The notes under the pieces are model-generated. The model saw nothing but the letters and a program-made list of their open reading frames with translations. It ran no database searches and was not told the origin of the DNA. From a virus, in the IMG/VR virus record IMGVR_UViG_3300011113_000396, positions 49,453 through 113,452 of that record: DNA of 64,000 nt. One strand, 5' to 3'. This document shows, piece by piece, positions 17,286 through 25,775 of the stretch; position 1 is the stretch's first letter; each line of letters begins with the position of its first letter. The position numbers and the translations under genes are program-made.

Positions 17286-17967
17286 AACTGAAATTGAAAA
17301 GTTATTTACACGATTAATTTCAAGAAAACCTTTTGCATTTAGCAAATATGCAGATGGTGAATGGATGGCAATGAATCAATTTCCGGTGTTTAATGGGGAA
17401 TTTAAATCGGATTCATCGGAAAAAACCTTAAACTCAATTAAACTTTTAAAAGAATCATTTGTTTATAGAGATCCTAATTATATTGTAGGAATCAGCTGTC
17501 CATGCTGCCAAGGCCAAGCACATGAACACATGAAAAAAGTTTCTGGTCAAGATGAAGAAAATCTTACATATGCAAATATATTTGTAAATTCAAATTATCA
17601 ATATTATAAAGATAACTTTATCCCAGAGTATAAAAATTGGAATGTAAATTTAGTAGCAAATGAAAATTCTAATATAGAAAAATTACCTTTTAATATAAAA
17701 AGGTTTTATCCAATCAAAGTTAATGCTTGGGTAGAAAATCTTGATTTAATTGAAACATTAAAAGAACTTAATACCCATGATGAATTGTATTTATTCGCCG
17801 CAGGACCTTTTGGCAATATATTGACATATAAAATGTGGCAACATAATAAAAATAATACTTATATGGATATTGGTTCTACATTAAATCCTTGGCTTGGCTT
17901 TGAAGGATTTAAACGTGGTTACTTATACGGATCAGAAGATTTAAGCAAAGTTTGTATTTGGGGTTAA
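17272..17967 (+). CDS. GT-D fold glycosyltransferase, DUF1792-like
   Basis: 231 residues, overlapping the epimerase by 14 nt. The segment FAFSKYADGEWMAM near residue 23 matches the FxxxRYGDGE motif of the DUF1792 (GT-D) glucosyltransferases known from streptococcal adhesin glycosylation. The C-terminal DELYLFAAGPFGNILTY and LGFEGFKRG fit the same family. The match is from memory of the motif. GT-D enzymes add sugars to already glycosylated proteins, which would suit modification of a virion protein. Confidence 0.65.
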   Translation: MKLFKTEIEKLFTRLISRKPFAFSKYADGEWMAMNQFPVFNGEFKSDSSEKTLNSIKLLKESFVYRDPNYIVGISCPCCQGQAHEHMKKVSGQDEENLTYANIFVNSNYQYYKDNFIPEYKNWNVNLVANENSNIEKLPFNIKRFYPIKVNAWVENLDLIETLKELNTHDELYLFAAGPFGNILTYKMWQHNKNNTYMDIGSTLNPWLGFEGFKRGYLYGSEDLSKVCIWG

Positions 17968-17985
17968 ATATAAAATTAATTTATT

Positions 17986-18708
17986 ATGAATAATATTACA
18001 TTATTTACATATACACATACTAACTGTAAAGATTTGTGGCCAATATATTTTGATTTATTGGATAAACACGCTCCTTCATTTGACAGTATTGTGGCATCAA
18101 ATCAAGTTTTTAATAGCTATAAAAATCATAAATTTGTAGAATATAAAGATGAAAATTATTGCCAAGAAATTGCAAACATTGTTGAAAACAACATACAAAC
18201 AGAATATATGATTTATATGCAAGAAGATTTTTTCTTGTATGATAATATTAATACCGAAGAATTAAAATACATCACTGATTTTTTGGATGAAAATATAGTT
18301 TCGTGTGTTCGATTAATTAAATGTGGTCAAGTGACAGAAATTCCAATCAAAGAAAAAATTTATTGGATTCAAGAACCAAATACACTACACGATTCAGTAA
18401 CATCAGTATCTTTCCAACCAACTATTTGGAAAACCAAGGATTACGTTGAACTTTATAGAAATACTGCTTACACTAAATTCCAAGAAGGAATTGAGTTTGC
18501 AAAAACCATGAATAAACTTAATTATCGTGCGGCATATTACTATAACAAAGAACCCAAAAGAGGTGGTATGCATTGGGATTCTTCCATATTTCCATACATA
18601 GCAACCGCTGTTGTCAAAGGAAAATGGAATTTCAGAGAATATACATCTGAACTTGATTTAATATTAAATCAATATAAAATAGATGCTGATGTCAGGGGCA
18701 AATGTTAA
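17986..18708 (+). CDS. Probable GT-A type glycosyltransferase
   Basis: 240 residues. The N-terminus ITLFTYTHTNCKDLWPIYFD and the acidic YMIYMQEDFFLYD near residue 72 resemble the nucleotide-sugar site of GT-A enzymes with a QEDF in place of DXD. The C-terminus has a conserved-looking GGMHWDSSIFPY. No specific family named. It lies in the same-strand sugar cluster. Confidence 0.65.
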   Translation: MNNITLFTYTHTNCKDLWPIYFDLLDKHAPSFDSIVASNQVFNSYKNHKFVEYKDENYCQEIANIVENNIQTEYMIYMQEDFFLYDNINTEELKYITDFLDENIVSCVRLIKCGQVTEIPIKEKIYWIQEPNTLHDSVTSVSFQPTIWKTKDYVELYRNTAYTKFQEGIEFAKTMNKLNYRAAYYYNKEPKRGGMHWDSSIFPYIATAVVKGKWNFREYTSELDLILNQYKIDADVRGKC

Positions 18709-19508
18709 TGAATGCTGCAATTGTTTACTTAACACGACGACAAGATATAAGTTTTCTTGTTAAAAGTTTAAATTTACTCAATGTTTTTTTTATAGACAAA
18801 TTTCAATACCCAGTTATTATTTTAGAAGACGATTTAAATAATGTGGATAAAGAGCAAATAAAATTATGTTTAAATAATTTAAAAATTAAAAATTTTATTC
18901 AATTTGAAAAGATTTCATTTAGTTTACCAGAATCTTTGTCTTTGGATTCAAATCGATATAATCCACCATTAGATGGTTTTAAGATGGGATACCGAAGCAT
19001 GTGTCAGTTTTTTTCTGGAGAAATATTTAATTGTAAATTTTTAGAAAAATATGATTGGATTTGGAGATTGGATTCTGATTCTTATATATTGAAACCTATA
19101 AACTACGATCCTTTTGCATATATGAAGGAAAATAACAAAGTTTATGCTTACATATCAGAATATATGAAAGATCAACCTTATGTAGTTGAAGGTCTTTTTG
19201 AAACGACAAAGCAGTTTATTGATCAAAATAAAATTAAACCTAATTTAATTTTACAACAATCATTAATAAATGGTTGGAATTGTGAAATGTTTTACACAAA
19301 TTTTGAAATTATGAATATTAAATTTATGAAAGAATCTGGATATATTGACTATTATGAATTTTTAAATTCAACAAATAATATTTTTTATAAAAGATGGGGC
19401 GATGCTCCAATTCGCTGGCTCGGTGTAAATATGTTTGCACAAGAAAATGACATATATTGCATAAAAGACATATCATATCAACACCAACATTGGATTAAAA
19501 ACACATGA
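18702..19508 (+). CDS. GT15 (KRE2/MNT1-type) mannosyltransferase
   Basis: 268 residues. The blocks MGYRSMCQFFSGEIF and EKYDWIWRLDSDSYI (about residues 90-130), then MFYTNFEIMNIKFM and FYKRWGDAPIRWLGVNMF, and the final ISYQHQHW, follow in order the conserved blocks of glycosyltransferase family 15, the fungal Golgi alpha-1,2-mannosyltransferases that use GDP-mannose. The catalytic-region YDWIWRLDSD and the RWGDAP block are the strongest. There is no signal anchor, unlike fungal members. Its start overlaps the previous gene by 7 nt. A GDP-mannose-modifying enzyme is encoded nearby. Confidence 0.85.
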   Translation: MLMNAAIVYLTRRQDISFLVKSLNLLNVFFIDKFQYPVIILEDDLNNVDKEQIKLCLNNLKIKNFIQFEKISFSLPESLSLDSNRYNPPLDGFKMGYRSMCQFFSGEIFNCKFLEKYDWIWRLDSDSYILKPINYDPFAYMKENNKVYAYISEYMKDQPYVVEGLFETTKQFIDQNKIKPNLILQQSLINGWNCEMFYTNFEIMNIKFMKESGYIDYYEFLNSTNNIFYKRWGDAPIRWLGVNMFAQENDIYCIKDISYQHQHWIKNT

Positions 19509-20410
19509 GTTGTGTAGTTTTATGCCAGCTCGGATCAAAATGCTTTGATCCAAAATTGCAAAAATATTACGATCCTTGGGCATCACACATATGGAATGTT
19601 GCTCATCAAATAAGAAAATGGGATACTAATATTCCATTTTATTTTATAGTCGATGAACAAATTAAAAATATTTCAAACTATGAAAATTTTAATCTACTAA
19701 AAATTAATCCAGTCGAAACAAAAGATCTAGATCTGGAATTTGATCTACAAAATTTAAATTATTTTCAGTCTCATCATGATCCATTGTGGAAAAATTCTTT
19801 ACATAGATTTTTTTACATAAATTCTTTATTAAAAAATAAAAAGCTCGAAAACTGCATTACATTTGATAATGATGTTTTAGTTTATAACAATCTTACAGAG
19901 TTAAGCAATAAATTTAATGTTTTATACAAAAATTCATGTATAACACCAGTAATGTCGAATGAACTAGTATGTGGATTTTTTTGGATAAAAAATTCAAATG
20001 TTTTAAGTCGAATTAATGAAGGTTTAATTCATTATGCTAAAAATCCATTTGATCATCATCCAACCGAAATGAAAATGCTGTATATGATACAGCAATCAAA
20101 TCCAAATTTAATTGAAAATCTTCCAATTTGGCCGGATGGGAACAATTCTGAACATGCGGATTTAATTGGGGGTATCTTTGATCCATGCACGATTAGTCAA
20201 TTTCTAGCAGGCTGCAATAATGGACAACCACCCGGTACAATTCTAATGCATCATCTTCTAGGTTCGGAATTACAAAAACATAAGTACACCATACGAGAGA
20301 CAATTACAGATAATAAAAAAATATTTTACCTTATGGACAAAGAAGGTATTATGACTCGTATAAATAACTTGCATATGCACAAAAAAAGTGCTATAAAAAA
20401 CTATATTTAA
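19505..20410 (+). CDS. Probable GT-A type glycosyltransferase
   Basis: 301 residues. A DND triad in CITFDNDVLVYNNLTEL near residue 121 fits a DXD-type sugar nucleotide site, and WKNSLHRFFYINSLLKN before it is typical of the helix leading to that site. The later GCNNGQPPGTILMHH is conserved-looking but unassigned. Overlaps the GT15 gene by 4 nt. Confidence 0.65.
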   Translation: MSCVVLCQLGSKCFDPKLQKYYDPWASHIWNVAHQIRKWDTNIPFYFIVDEQIKNISNYENFNLLKINPVETKDLDLEFDLQNLNYFQSHHDPLWKNSLHRFFYINSLLKNKKLENCITFDNDVLVYNNLTELSNKFNVLYKNSCITPVMSNELVCGFFWIKNSNVLSRINEGLIHYAKNPFDHHPTEMKMLYMIQQSNPNLIENLPIWPDGNNSEHADLIGGIFDPCTISQFLAGCNNGQPPGTILMHHLLGSELQKHKYTIRETITDNKKIFYLMDKEGIMTRINNLHMHKKSAIKNYI

Positions 20411-20412
20411 AA

Positions 20413-21174
20413 ATGAATTCTATATGTATCACAACTTTTTGTAATAAAAATTTCTTAAGTAGAACCGAAGAAACAATTCGGCAATTGAGAACAAATGGAA
20501 AATATTCGGGAACTATTGTCTTATTGGTGGGAGATGATCTAAAATATTATAAAAATAATGATTCTAATTTAATAGTAAAATATTTTCCAACAATCGACAG
20601 ATCTAAAGTATTACAACAACTTAATGGCGTTTCAACTTCTGATGGGAGAGATTTAAACAAACCTTTTCAATGGCATAAAATTTATACCTTCCATGATTAT
20701 TTTCGCCAATGGAATAGCTGCATGTTGATTGATGGTGGAATGAAAATATACAACCCAATACAAAAAATGCTGGATTTAGATTGTAGAAATACTTTTTTGG
20801 CTCACTGCGATGGCTATCCAACATATGAGTGGAAATTATCAGGACAATTTGAATCAGAGCGATTTAAACATCTTTATAAAGAATTGTCTTCTTTGTACGA
20901 TTTAAACATAGATTATTTTCAAACAGGAATGTATTTATTTGATACTTCTCTAATAGAAGATCAGACAATAAATCGGCTGTTGGAATTGGGAAACCGTTAC
21001 ATTAATACTAGAACAAATGAACAGGCAATAATGAATTTGTTATTTAATTGTGAAAAACAAGTATGGAAACAGATTCAAATAAAAGATGACCAATTGCATT
21101 ATTATGATTGTATGGAACGAAATGGGTTAAACTGTAAAAATTACATAATGTTGAAGATGCCACAGACTTTATAA
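20413..21174 (+). CDS. Probable glycosyltransferase, GT8-like, atypical acidic motif
   Basis: 253 residues. SICITTFCNKNFLSRTEETI and YSGTIVLLVGDDL resemble the start of a GT-A enzyme of the GT8 type. The usual DXD position reads MLIDGGMKIY, with a single Asp, so metal binding may differ or activity may be lost. The segment YFQTGMYLFDTSL near residue 172 fits the acceptor-loop NxGvmlfd region. Starts 2 nt after the previous stop. Confidence 0.6.
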   Translation: MNSICITTFCNKNFLSRTEETIRQLRTNGKYSGTIVLLVGDDLKYYKNNDSNLIVKYFPTIDRSKVLQQLNGVSTSDGRDLNKPFQWHKIYTFHDYFRQWNSCMLIDGGMKIYNPIQKMLDLDCRNTFLAHCDGYPTYEWKLSGQFESERFKHLYKELSSLYDLNIDYFQTGMYLFDTSLIEDQTINRLLELGNRYINTRTNEQAIMNLLFNCEKQVWKQIQIKDDQLHYYDCMERNGLNCKNYIMLKMPQTL

Positions 21175-21175
21175 T

Positions 21176-21943
21176 ATGAATTACATTCAAGGTGAAAAAT
21201 TTATTTGTTTGGCTGATGGAATACAGATTCATTACCAAGACACAGAAAATGTAGATCGTTTTTTTGAAAATGAGGCACCAAACTATCCATTCATTTTAAT
21301 AAGTCATAATGGAGATGGTGCAGTCCGGATGGAACGAGACTCGGCTTATGATGCAAGTTTGTCTAAAGCACCACCAACTTTAATAAAGTGGTTTGCGCAA
21401 AATGTTTGCGTAAGAGATTCCAGAATGCAATCTATTCCAATAGGATTGGAAAATTCTAAATGGTTTCCAGAATTACAAAAGATAGAAAAATTAAAACAAA
21501 TAATCAAAAATAATAAATGCAGATACAATAAAATTTATTGCAATTTTAATATCGAAACAAATCCAACAGAAAGAATAAAAGCACATGCAATCGCATCTAA
21601 TCTTTCTTATTGCACGACGAATTTAGGAAAAAATGGATTTGGTTATAATGAATATGTTTCAAACTTATATCATCATGATTTTGTATTGTGTCCTGCTGGT
21701 AATGGAGAGGACACACATAGGTTATGGGAAACTCTTTATATTGGATCTATTCCTATTGTAAAGAGATCCATAAATACAATGTATTACACAGACTTGCCTA
21801 TTTGTTATGTCGATGATTGGGAAGAAATCAAGAATGAAAAATTTTTAAATGACGAATATGAAAGAATTTTAGATAATAATTCTTGGAATATGGATAAATT
21901 AAATTTTAATTATTGGTCTAATTTTATACTTAAGGCGAAATAA
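21176..21943 (+). CDS. Exostosin-like glycosyltransferase (GT47-type C-terminal block)
   Basis: 255 residues. The C-terminal block FVLCPAGNGEDTHRLWETLYIGSIPIV near residues 182-208 is the exostosin signature (P.G.G..S.R..EAL..G.IPV), here with THRLWET. The N-terminal half holds a Rossmann-like pattern (PFILISHNGDGAV). Probably a GT-B enzyme adding a sugar to the shared glycan. One-base gap from the previous gene. Confidence 0.75.
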   Translation: MNYIQGEKFICLADGIQIHYQDTENVDRFFENEAPNYPFILISHNGDGAVRMERDSAYDASLSKAPPTLIKWFAQNVCVRDSRMQSIPIGLENSKWFPELQKIEKLKQIIKNNKCRYNKIYCNFNIETNPTERIKAHAIASNLSYCTTNLGKNGFGYNEYVSNLYHHDFVLCPAGNGEDTHRLWETLYIGSIPIVKRSINTMYYTDLPICYVDDWEEIKNEKFLNDEYERILDNNSWNMDKLNFNYWSNFILKAK

Positions 21944-22033
21944 ATGCTTAATAATGAGGAAATAGAAGAAATTTTTAATAAATTTGTTAAAATAAATTAT
22001 ACTCATGAGTACGACACACGATATCACAAATAA
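21944..22033 (+). CDS. Very short ORF (29 aa), possibly a gene remnant
   Basis: ATG directly after the exostosin-like stop opens a 29-codon frame beginning MLNNEEIEEIFNKF and ending in TAA at 22033. It fills an otherwise empty 103-nt gap in a cluster where other genes nearly touch. It could be a small peptide, but a truncated relic of a lost gene is as likely. Confidence 0.25.
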   Translation: MLNNEEIEEIFNKFVKINYTHEYDTRYHK

Positions 22034-22046
22034 AAAAGGTCTAAAA

Positions 22047-22676
22047 ATGAAAAGAACTGAACAATTAGTAAATATATTAGAAGATTCCGATAAAAATTAT
22101 TTATTTTCTAAATTACCTGAATCTATTTTTAAAATTCAAGGCATGTCTGGAAAATATTTTAAAAATGTTTTAAACAATATTTTATCTAACACCTTTATTA
22201 AAGAATATCTTGAAATAGGCGTATGGAAAGGTTCAACCTGTGTTGCAGGATTGTATGAAAATCAAAATAGATTAAATTACCATATTATTGATAATTTTTG
22301 TTCTTTCGGTGGACCAAAAGAAGAATTTGAAAAAAATTTTCAAACATTTTTGAATAAACCGTCAAATATAATTGATGCAGATTGTTTTTCAATTAAACCA
22401 AGTGAGCATGGAATAAAAAATATAGATGTGTATTTTTTTGATGGTCCACATGAAAAAATAGATCAATATAATGCTCTCAAATATTATTATGAATATTTAA
22501 ACGAATCATTTATTTTTATTGTAGATGATTGGAATTGGGAAATGGTTAGACAAGGCACATGGGATGCTATTAAAGATTTAAATTTAAATGTTCATAAAAA
22601 TATAGAACATTTTACCGAAACACAGGATTCAAATACTTGGTGGAACGGGTGCAGTTTTTTTGTTTTGGAAAAATAA
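22047..22676 (+). CDS. Class I SAM-dependent methyltransferase-like protein
   Basis: 209 residues from ATG 22047, chosen because AAAAGGT lies 6 nt before it; an in-frame ATG at 22005 gives 14 extra, poorly conserved-looking residues. The segment YLEIGVWKGSTCVAGL is the glycine-rich motif I and IDVYFFDGPHEKIDQYNAL and FIFIVDDWNW follow in the order of methyltransferase family 24. Likely methylates a sugar or other small group in the glycan made by the cluster. Confidence 0.75.
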   Translation: MKRTEQLVNILEDSDKNYLFSKLPESIFKIQGMSGKYFKNVLNNILSNTFIKEYLEIGVWKGSTCVAGLYENQNRLNYHIIDNFCSFGGPKEEFEKNFQTFLNKPSNIIDADCFSIKPSEHGIKNIDVYFFDGPHEKIDQYNALKYYYEYLNESFIFIVDDWNWEMVRQGTWDAIKDLNLNVHKNIEHFTETQDSNTWWNGCSFFVLEK

Positions 22677-22678
22677 AC

Positions 22679-23350
22679 ATGAACTTAGATATTTCAAATA
22701 TTTTTATTTATATTATTCATTATAAAGGCGCAGTTGACAGAAAAACATATTTATCTGAATGGTTAGATCGCAACAGCTTAAAAGCAACATGGATGACAGA
22801 TCCAGATCGTAACGATCTTACACAAGAAGTAATATCGCAATATTATAATCAACATTGTACAAAAGAATGGTCTGATTATCCTCATCTCAATAGATCTTTG
22901 ACCAAAGGCGAAATAGCATGTTCCATTGCCCACTTGAATGTTTATAAGGATGCAATAGAAAAAAATTATTCTAATATATTAGTTTTAGAAGATGACTGTA
23001 CATTCGTACCAAATTTTATTTTAAAGTTTAATAAATTGATGGAAAAAATTCCAGATGATTATGACGTTATCTCTTTAGGATCATGTTGTAATTTAAAACA
23101 CGAAAAAGCCCATCTAGTAACAGAACCAACTTTATTTAAAAAAATACCGCCAGTTGGCAGATGTGCTTTTTCAAACCTTTTAAGTTTAAAAGGTTGTAAA
23201 AAAATCGTTGAAAGATGCATTCCATTTAGTTATCCAATGGATTGGCAAGCATTTGTGATAGCATCACAACATAATGAAGATCCGTTCAATTTTTATTGGG
23301 TAGAACCACCTATAACGATAGATGGTCAAAGTCCAACCACAGTAGGATAA
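22679..23350 (+). CDS. Glycosyltransferase family 25 (LPS-type galactosyl/glucosyltransferase)
   Basis: 223 residues from ATG 22679. The N-terminus FIYIIHYKGAVDRKTYL, the segment LTKGEIACSIAHLNVYKDAI and NILVLEDDCTFVPNF near residue 100 are the classic GT25 blocks (Lpt6/LgtB family and collagen glycosyltransferases). PDDYDVISLGSCC and the PMDWQAF block follow. GT25 members also glycosylate collagen hydroxylysine in animals, and a collagen-like protein is encoded about 4 kb downstream, but a functional link is only speculation. Confidence 0.88.
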   Translation: MNLDISNIFIYIIHYKGAVDRKTYLSEWLDRNSLKATWMTDPDRNDLTQEVISQYYNQHCTKEWSDYPHLNRSLTKGEIACSIAHLNVYKDAIEKNYSNILVLEDDCTFVPNFILKFNKLMEKIPDDYDVISLGSCCNLKHEKAHLVTEPTLFKKIPPVGRCAFSNLLSLKGCKKIVERCIPFSYPMDWQAFVIASQHNEDPFNFYWVEPPITIDGQSPTTVG

Positions 23351-23352
23351 AT

Positions 23353-23940
23353 ATGAACCAAAATTACTTAACTAATTTAATCGAAGATTGTTTATATGGC
23401 AAAACTGATATAAGCCAACATAGGCTGTTCTTATTTTCATTGGTGTGTGCAATGAAACCAAAAAAAATATTAGAACTTGGCGTCAGGGGTGGCCACTCAA
23501 CGAGTGCGTTGTTATATGCATGTGACCTCATTGATTCGCAGCTAACATCGGTCGATATATCAGACCACCATTTTAGTTGTCCCGAGGAATTGAAGCATAG
23601 GTGGTGGTTTACAAAAAGTGATGCAATAAAATTTTTAGAAACAACTTCCGAAACATATGATATGATTTTTATAGATGATTGGCACGCCGAGGAACACGTT
23701 TACAAAGAATTGACTTTACTAAAAGATAAAGTAAAGCCAAATAATCTTATATTACTTCATGATCTCATGCATAGTTTTTCCCATCCAAACTATACAACAC
23801 AGGTTTATCCGTCAGGGCATGAATTTGAGGGATTAGGTCCCTATGGTGGCGTTCTTAAATTTGTTAAAGAAAATGTAAATTTTGAGTTTGCCACCGTACC
23901 CACTAATCACGGAATGACCATTTTGAGAAAAACAATATGA
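23353..23940 (+). CDS. Class I SAM-dependent methyltransferase (family 24-like)
   Basis: 195 residues from ATG 23353. ILELGVRGGHSTSALLYA is motif I, LTSVDISDHHF motif II, and TYDMIFIDDWHAEEHVYKEL with NLILLHDLMHSF complete the family 24 layout, which includes sugar and rhamnosyl O-methyltransferases and some cephalosporin hydroxylase-like proteins. Lies 2 nt after the GT25 gene. Confidence 0.8.
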   Translation: MNQNYLTNLIEDCLYGKTDISQHRLFLFSLVCAMKPKKILELGVRGGHSTSALLYACDLIDSQLTSVDISDHHFSCPEELKHRWWFTKSDAIKFLETTSETYDMIFIDDWHAEEHVYKELTLLKDKVKPNNLILLHDLMHSFSHPNYTTQVYPSGHEFEGLGPYGGVLKFVKENVNFEFATVPTNHGMTILRKTI

Positions 23941-24764
23941 GACATTTAATATTAGGTTCAAGTGGACAGATAGGCTCACATTTAGTTCCTTATTTAAAAA
24001 CTAAAAACATTCAATCTATTGAATTTGACCTTGTCAACTCACCGTATCAAGATCTTAGAATAAATAATAATACTTTTCTTGAAAAATGTATAGATGAATC
24101 GGATTTTGTATATTTTTTGGCTTTTGATGTTGGTGGCTCACGATATCTCAAAACCTATCAAAATAGCTATTCTTTTATAGAAAATAATACAAAGTTGATG
24201 GACCAAACATTTGGGTTATTGAAAAAATACAATAAGCCGTTTCTATTTACTTCCTCACAAATGTCAAATATGGACTATTCACCATACGGAACATTAAAAC
24301 GATTGGGTGAATACTATACAAATTCTTTAAATGGTTTAGTTGTTAAATTTTGGAATGTATATGGGATTGAACATGACGAAAATAAATCTCATGTGATAAC
24401 TGATTTTATTAAAAAAGCATTAAAAAATAAAAAAATAGACATGCTTACTGATGGTTCGGAGGAAAGACAATTTTTATACGCTGATGATTGCTCTGAGTGT
24501 CTTTTGACTTTGTCTCAAAAGCTTAATATTTTGGATAGAACAAAAGAATATCACATTACAAATTTTAAATGGTCAAAAGTTATTGATGTGGCTAAAATTA
24601 TTCAAAAAAATATCGATTGCGATATTGTACCAGCAACAACAAAAGACTCAATTCAATTGAATAAAAAAAATGAACCGGATACACACATATTGCAATATTG
24701 GAAACCAAGAACCACGTTAGAAGAAGGTATAAATAAAATGTGTTTTTATTATAAGAAATTGTGA
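23937..24764 (+). CDS. NAD-dependent epimerase/dehydratase (extended SDR)
   Basis: 275 residues. N-terminal GSSGQIGSHL is the Rossmann GxxGxxG; the active-site Tyr-x-x-x-Lys is YGTLK near residue 122, with Ser in FTSSQMS before it. The segment GSEERQFLYADDCSE near residue 178 is typical of nucleotide-sugar SDRs. The exact substrate is not evident. Overlaps the methyltransferase by 4 nt. Confidence 0.85.
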   Translation: MRHLILGSSGQIGSHLVPYLKTKNIQSIEFDLVNSPYQDLRINNNTFLEKCIDESDFVYFLAFDVGGSRYLKTYQNSYSFIENNTKLMDQTFGLLKKYNKPFLFTSSQMSNMDYSPYGTLKRLGEYYTNSLNGLVVKFWNVYGIEHDENKSHVITDFIKKALKNKKIDMLTDGSEERQFLYADDCSECLLTLSQKLNILDRTKEYHITNFKWSKVIDVAKIIQKNIDCDIVPATTKDSIQLNKKNEPDTHILQYWKPRTTLEEGINKMCFYYKKL

Positions 24765-24776
24765 AAGGAATAAAAA

Positions 24777-25754
24777 ATGAAAAAAGCTCTTGTGCTGGGT
24801 GCTGGTGGATTTATCGGAGGTCATTTAGTAACTCGTCTAAAGAATGAAGGCTATTGGGTTCGTGGCGTTGATATAAAAGAACACGAATACAAAAAAACAG
24901 ATGCGGATGAGTTTTTTGTATTGGATCTGAGGATTCAAGAAAATGTTGCAAAATCACTTGCACTCACAAGTAATTCTGGATTTGATGAAATATATCAGTT
25001 AGCCGCAGATATGGGTGGTGCTGGTTACATTTTTACCGGTGATCACGATGCAGATGTTATGCACAATTCAGCGTTGATTAATTTGCACGTTACACAGGAA
25101 GCAATAAAATATGCTAAACTACCTAAAGTATTCTATTCATCTTCAGCATGCATGTATCCAGAATACAATCAACTAGATCCAGATAATCCAAAATGCTCAG
25201 AGGATTCTGCATACCCTGCTGCCCCCGATAGTGAATATGGCTGGGAAAAATTATTCAGCGAACGGTTATATTTGGCATATAATCGAAATTATGGTCTTCC
25301 TGTTCGTATTGGTCGTTTTCACAATATTTTTGGTCCATATGGATCATGGAATAATGGTAAGGAAAAAGCTCCAGCCGCAATATGCAGAAAAGTTGCTTTT
25401 TCTGAAAATGGTACAATAGAAATTTGGGGCGATGGAAAGCAAACAAGATCGTTTTTATATATCGATGATTGTGTAGAAATAGTAAGACGATTTATGGAAT
25501 CAGATTTTAATGGTCCTATGAATATAGGTTCAGAAGAAATGATATCTATAAATGGTTTAGCTGAATTAGTAATGCATTTGGCAAATAAAAAATTAATAAT
25601 CAAAAATATTTCTGGCCCTCAAGGAGTGCGTGGAAGAAATTCAGACAACAAATTGATGCGCGATAAACTTAATTGGGAACCAAATCAACCATTATCCATC
25701 GGTTTAAAGAAAACTTATGACTGGATTTATAGCTTAAAAACTTGTCAATATTAA
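24777..25754 (+). CDS. GDP-mannose 3,5-epimerase-like nucleotide-sugar epimerase
   Basis: 325 residues. GAGGFIGGHLV is the NAD site; AADMGGAGYI near residue 78, SSSACMYPEYNQ near 123 and the catalytic SEYGWEKLFSE near 154 are hallmark segments of GDP-mannose 3,5-epimerase, the plant-type enzyme making GDP-L-galactose or GDP-L-gulose. IGRFHNIFGPYG and DGKQTRSFLYIDDC complete the match. It would supply an unusual GDP sugar to the cluster, perhaps to the GT15 enzyme's pathway. A ribosome binding site (AAAGGA) precedes the start. Confidence 0.88.
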   Translation: MKKALVLGAGGFIGGHLVTRLKNEGYWVRGVDIKEHEYKKTDADEFFVLDLRIQENVAKSLALTSNSGFDEIYQLAADMGGAGYIFTGDHDADVMHNSALINLHVTQEAIKYAKLPKVFYSSSACMYPEYNQLDPDNPKCSEDSAYPAAPDSEYGWEKLFSERLYLAYNRNYGLPVRIGRFHNIFGPYGSWNNGKEKAPAAICRKVAFSENGTIEIWGDGKQTRSFLYIDDCVEIVRRFMESDFNGPMNIGSEEMISINGLAELVMHLANKKLIIKNISGPQGVRGRNSDNKLMRDKLNWEPNQPLSIGLKKTYDWIYSLKTCQY

Positions 25755-25769
25755 ATTAATTGGTATAAT
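25742..25769 (+). promoter_or_regulatory. Early sigma70-type promoter, predicted leaderless
   Basis: TTGTCA (25742-25747), 16-nt spacer, TATAAT (25764-25769), 6 nt, ATG at 25776. This separates the following gene from the sugar cluster, which has no comparable promoter. Confidence 0.8.
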
Positions 25770-25775
25770 AAAATT

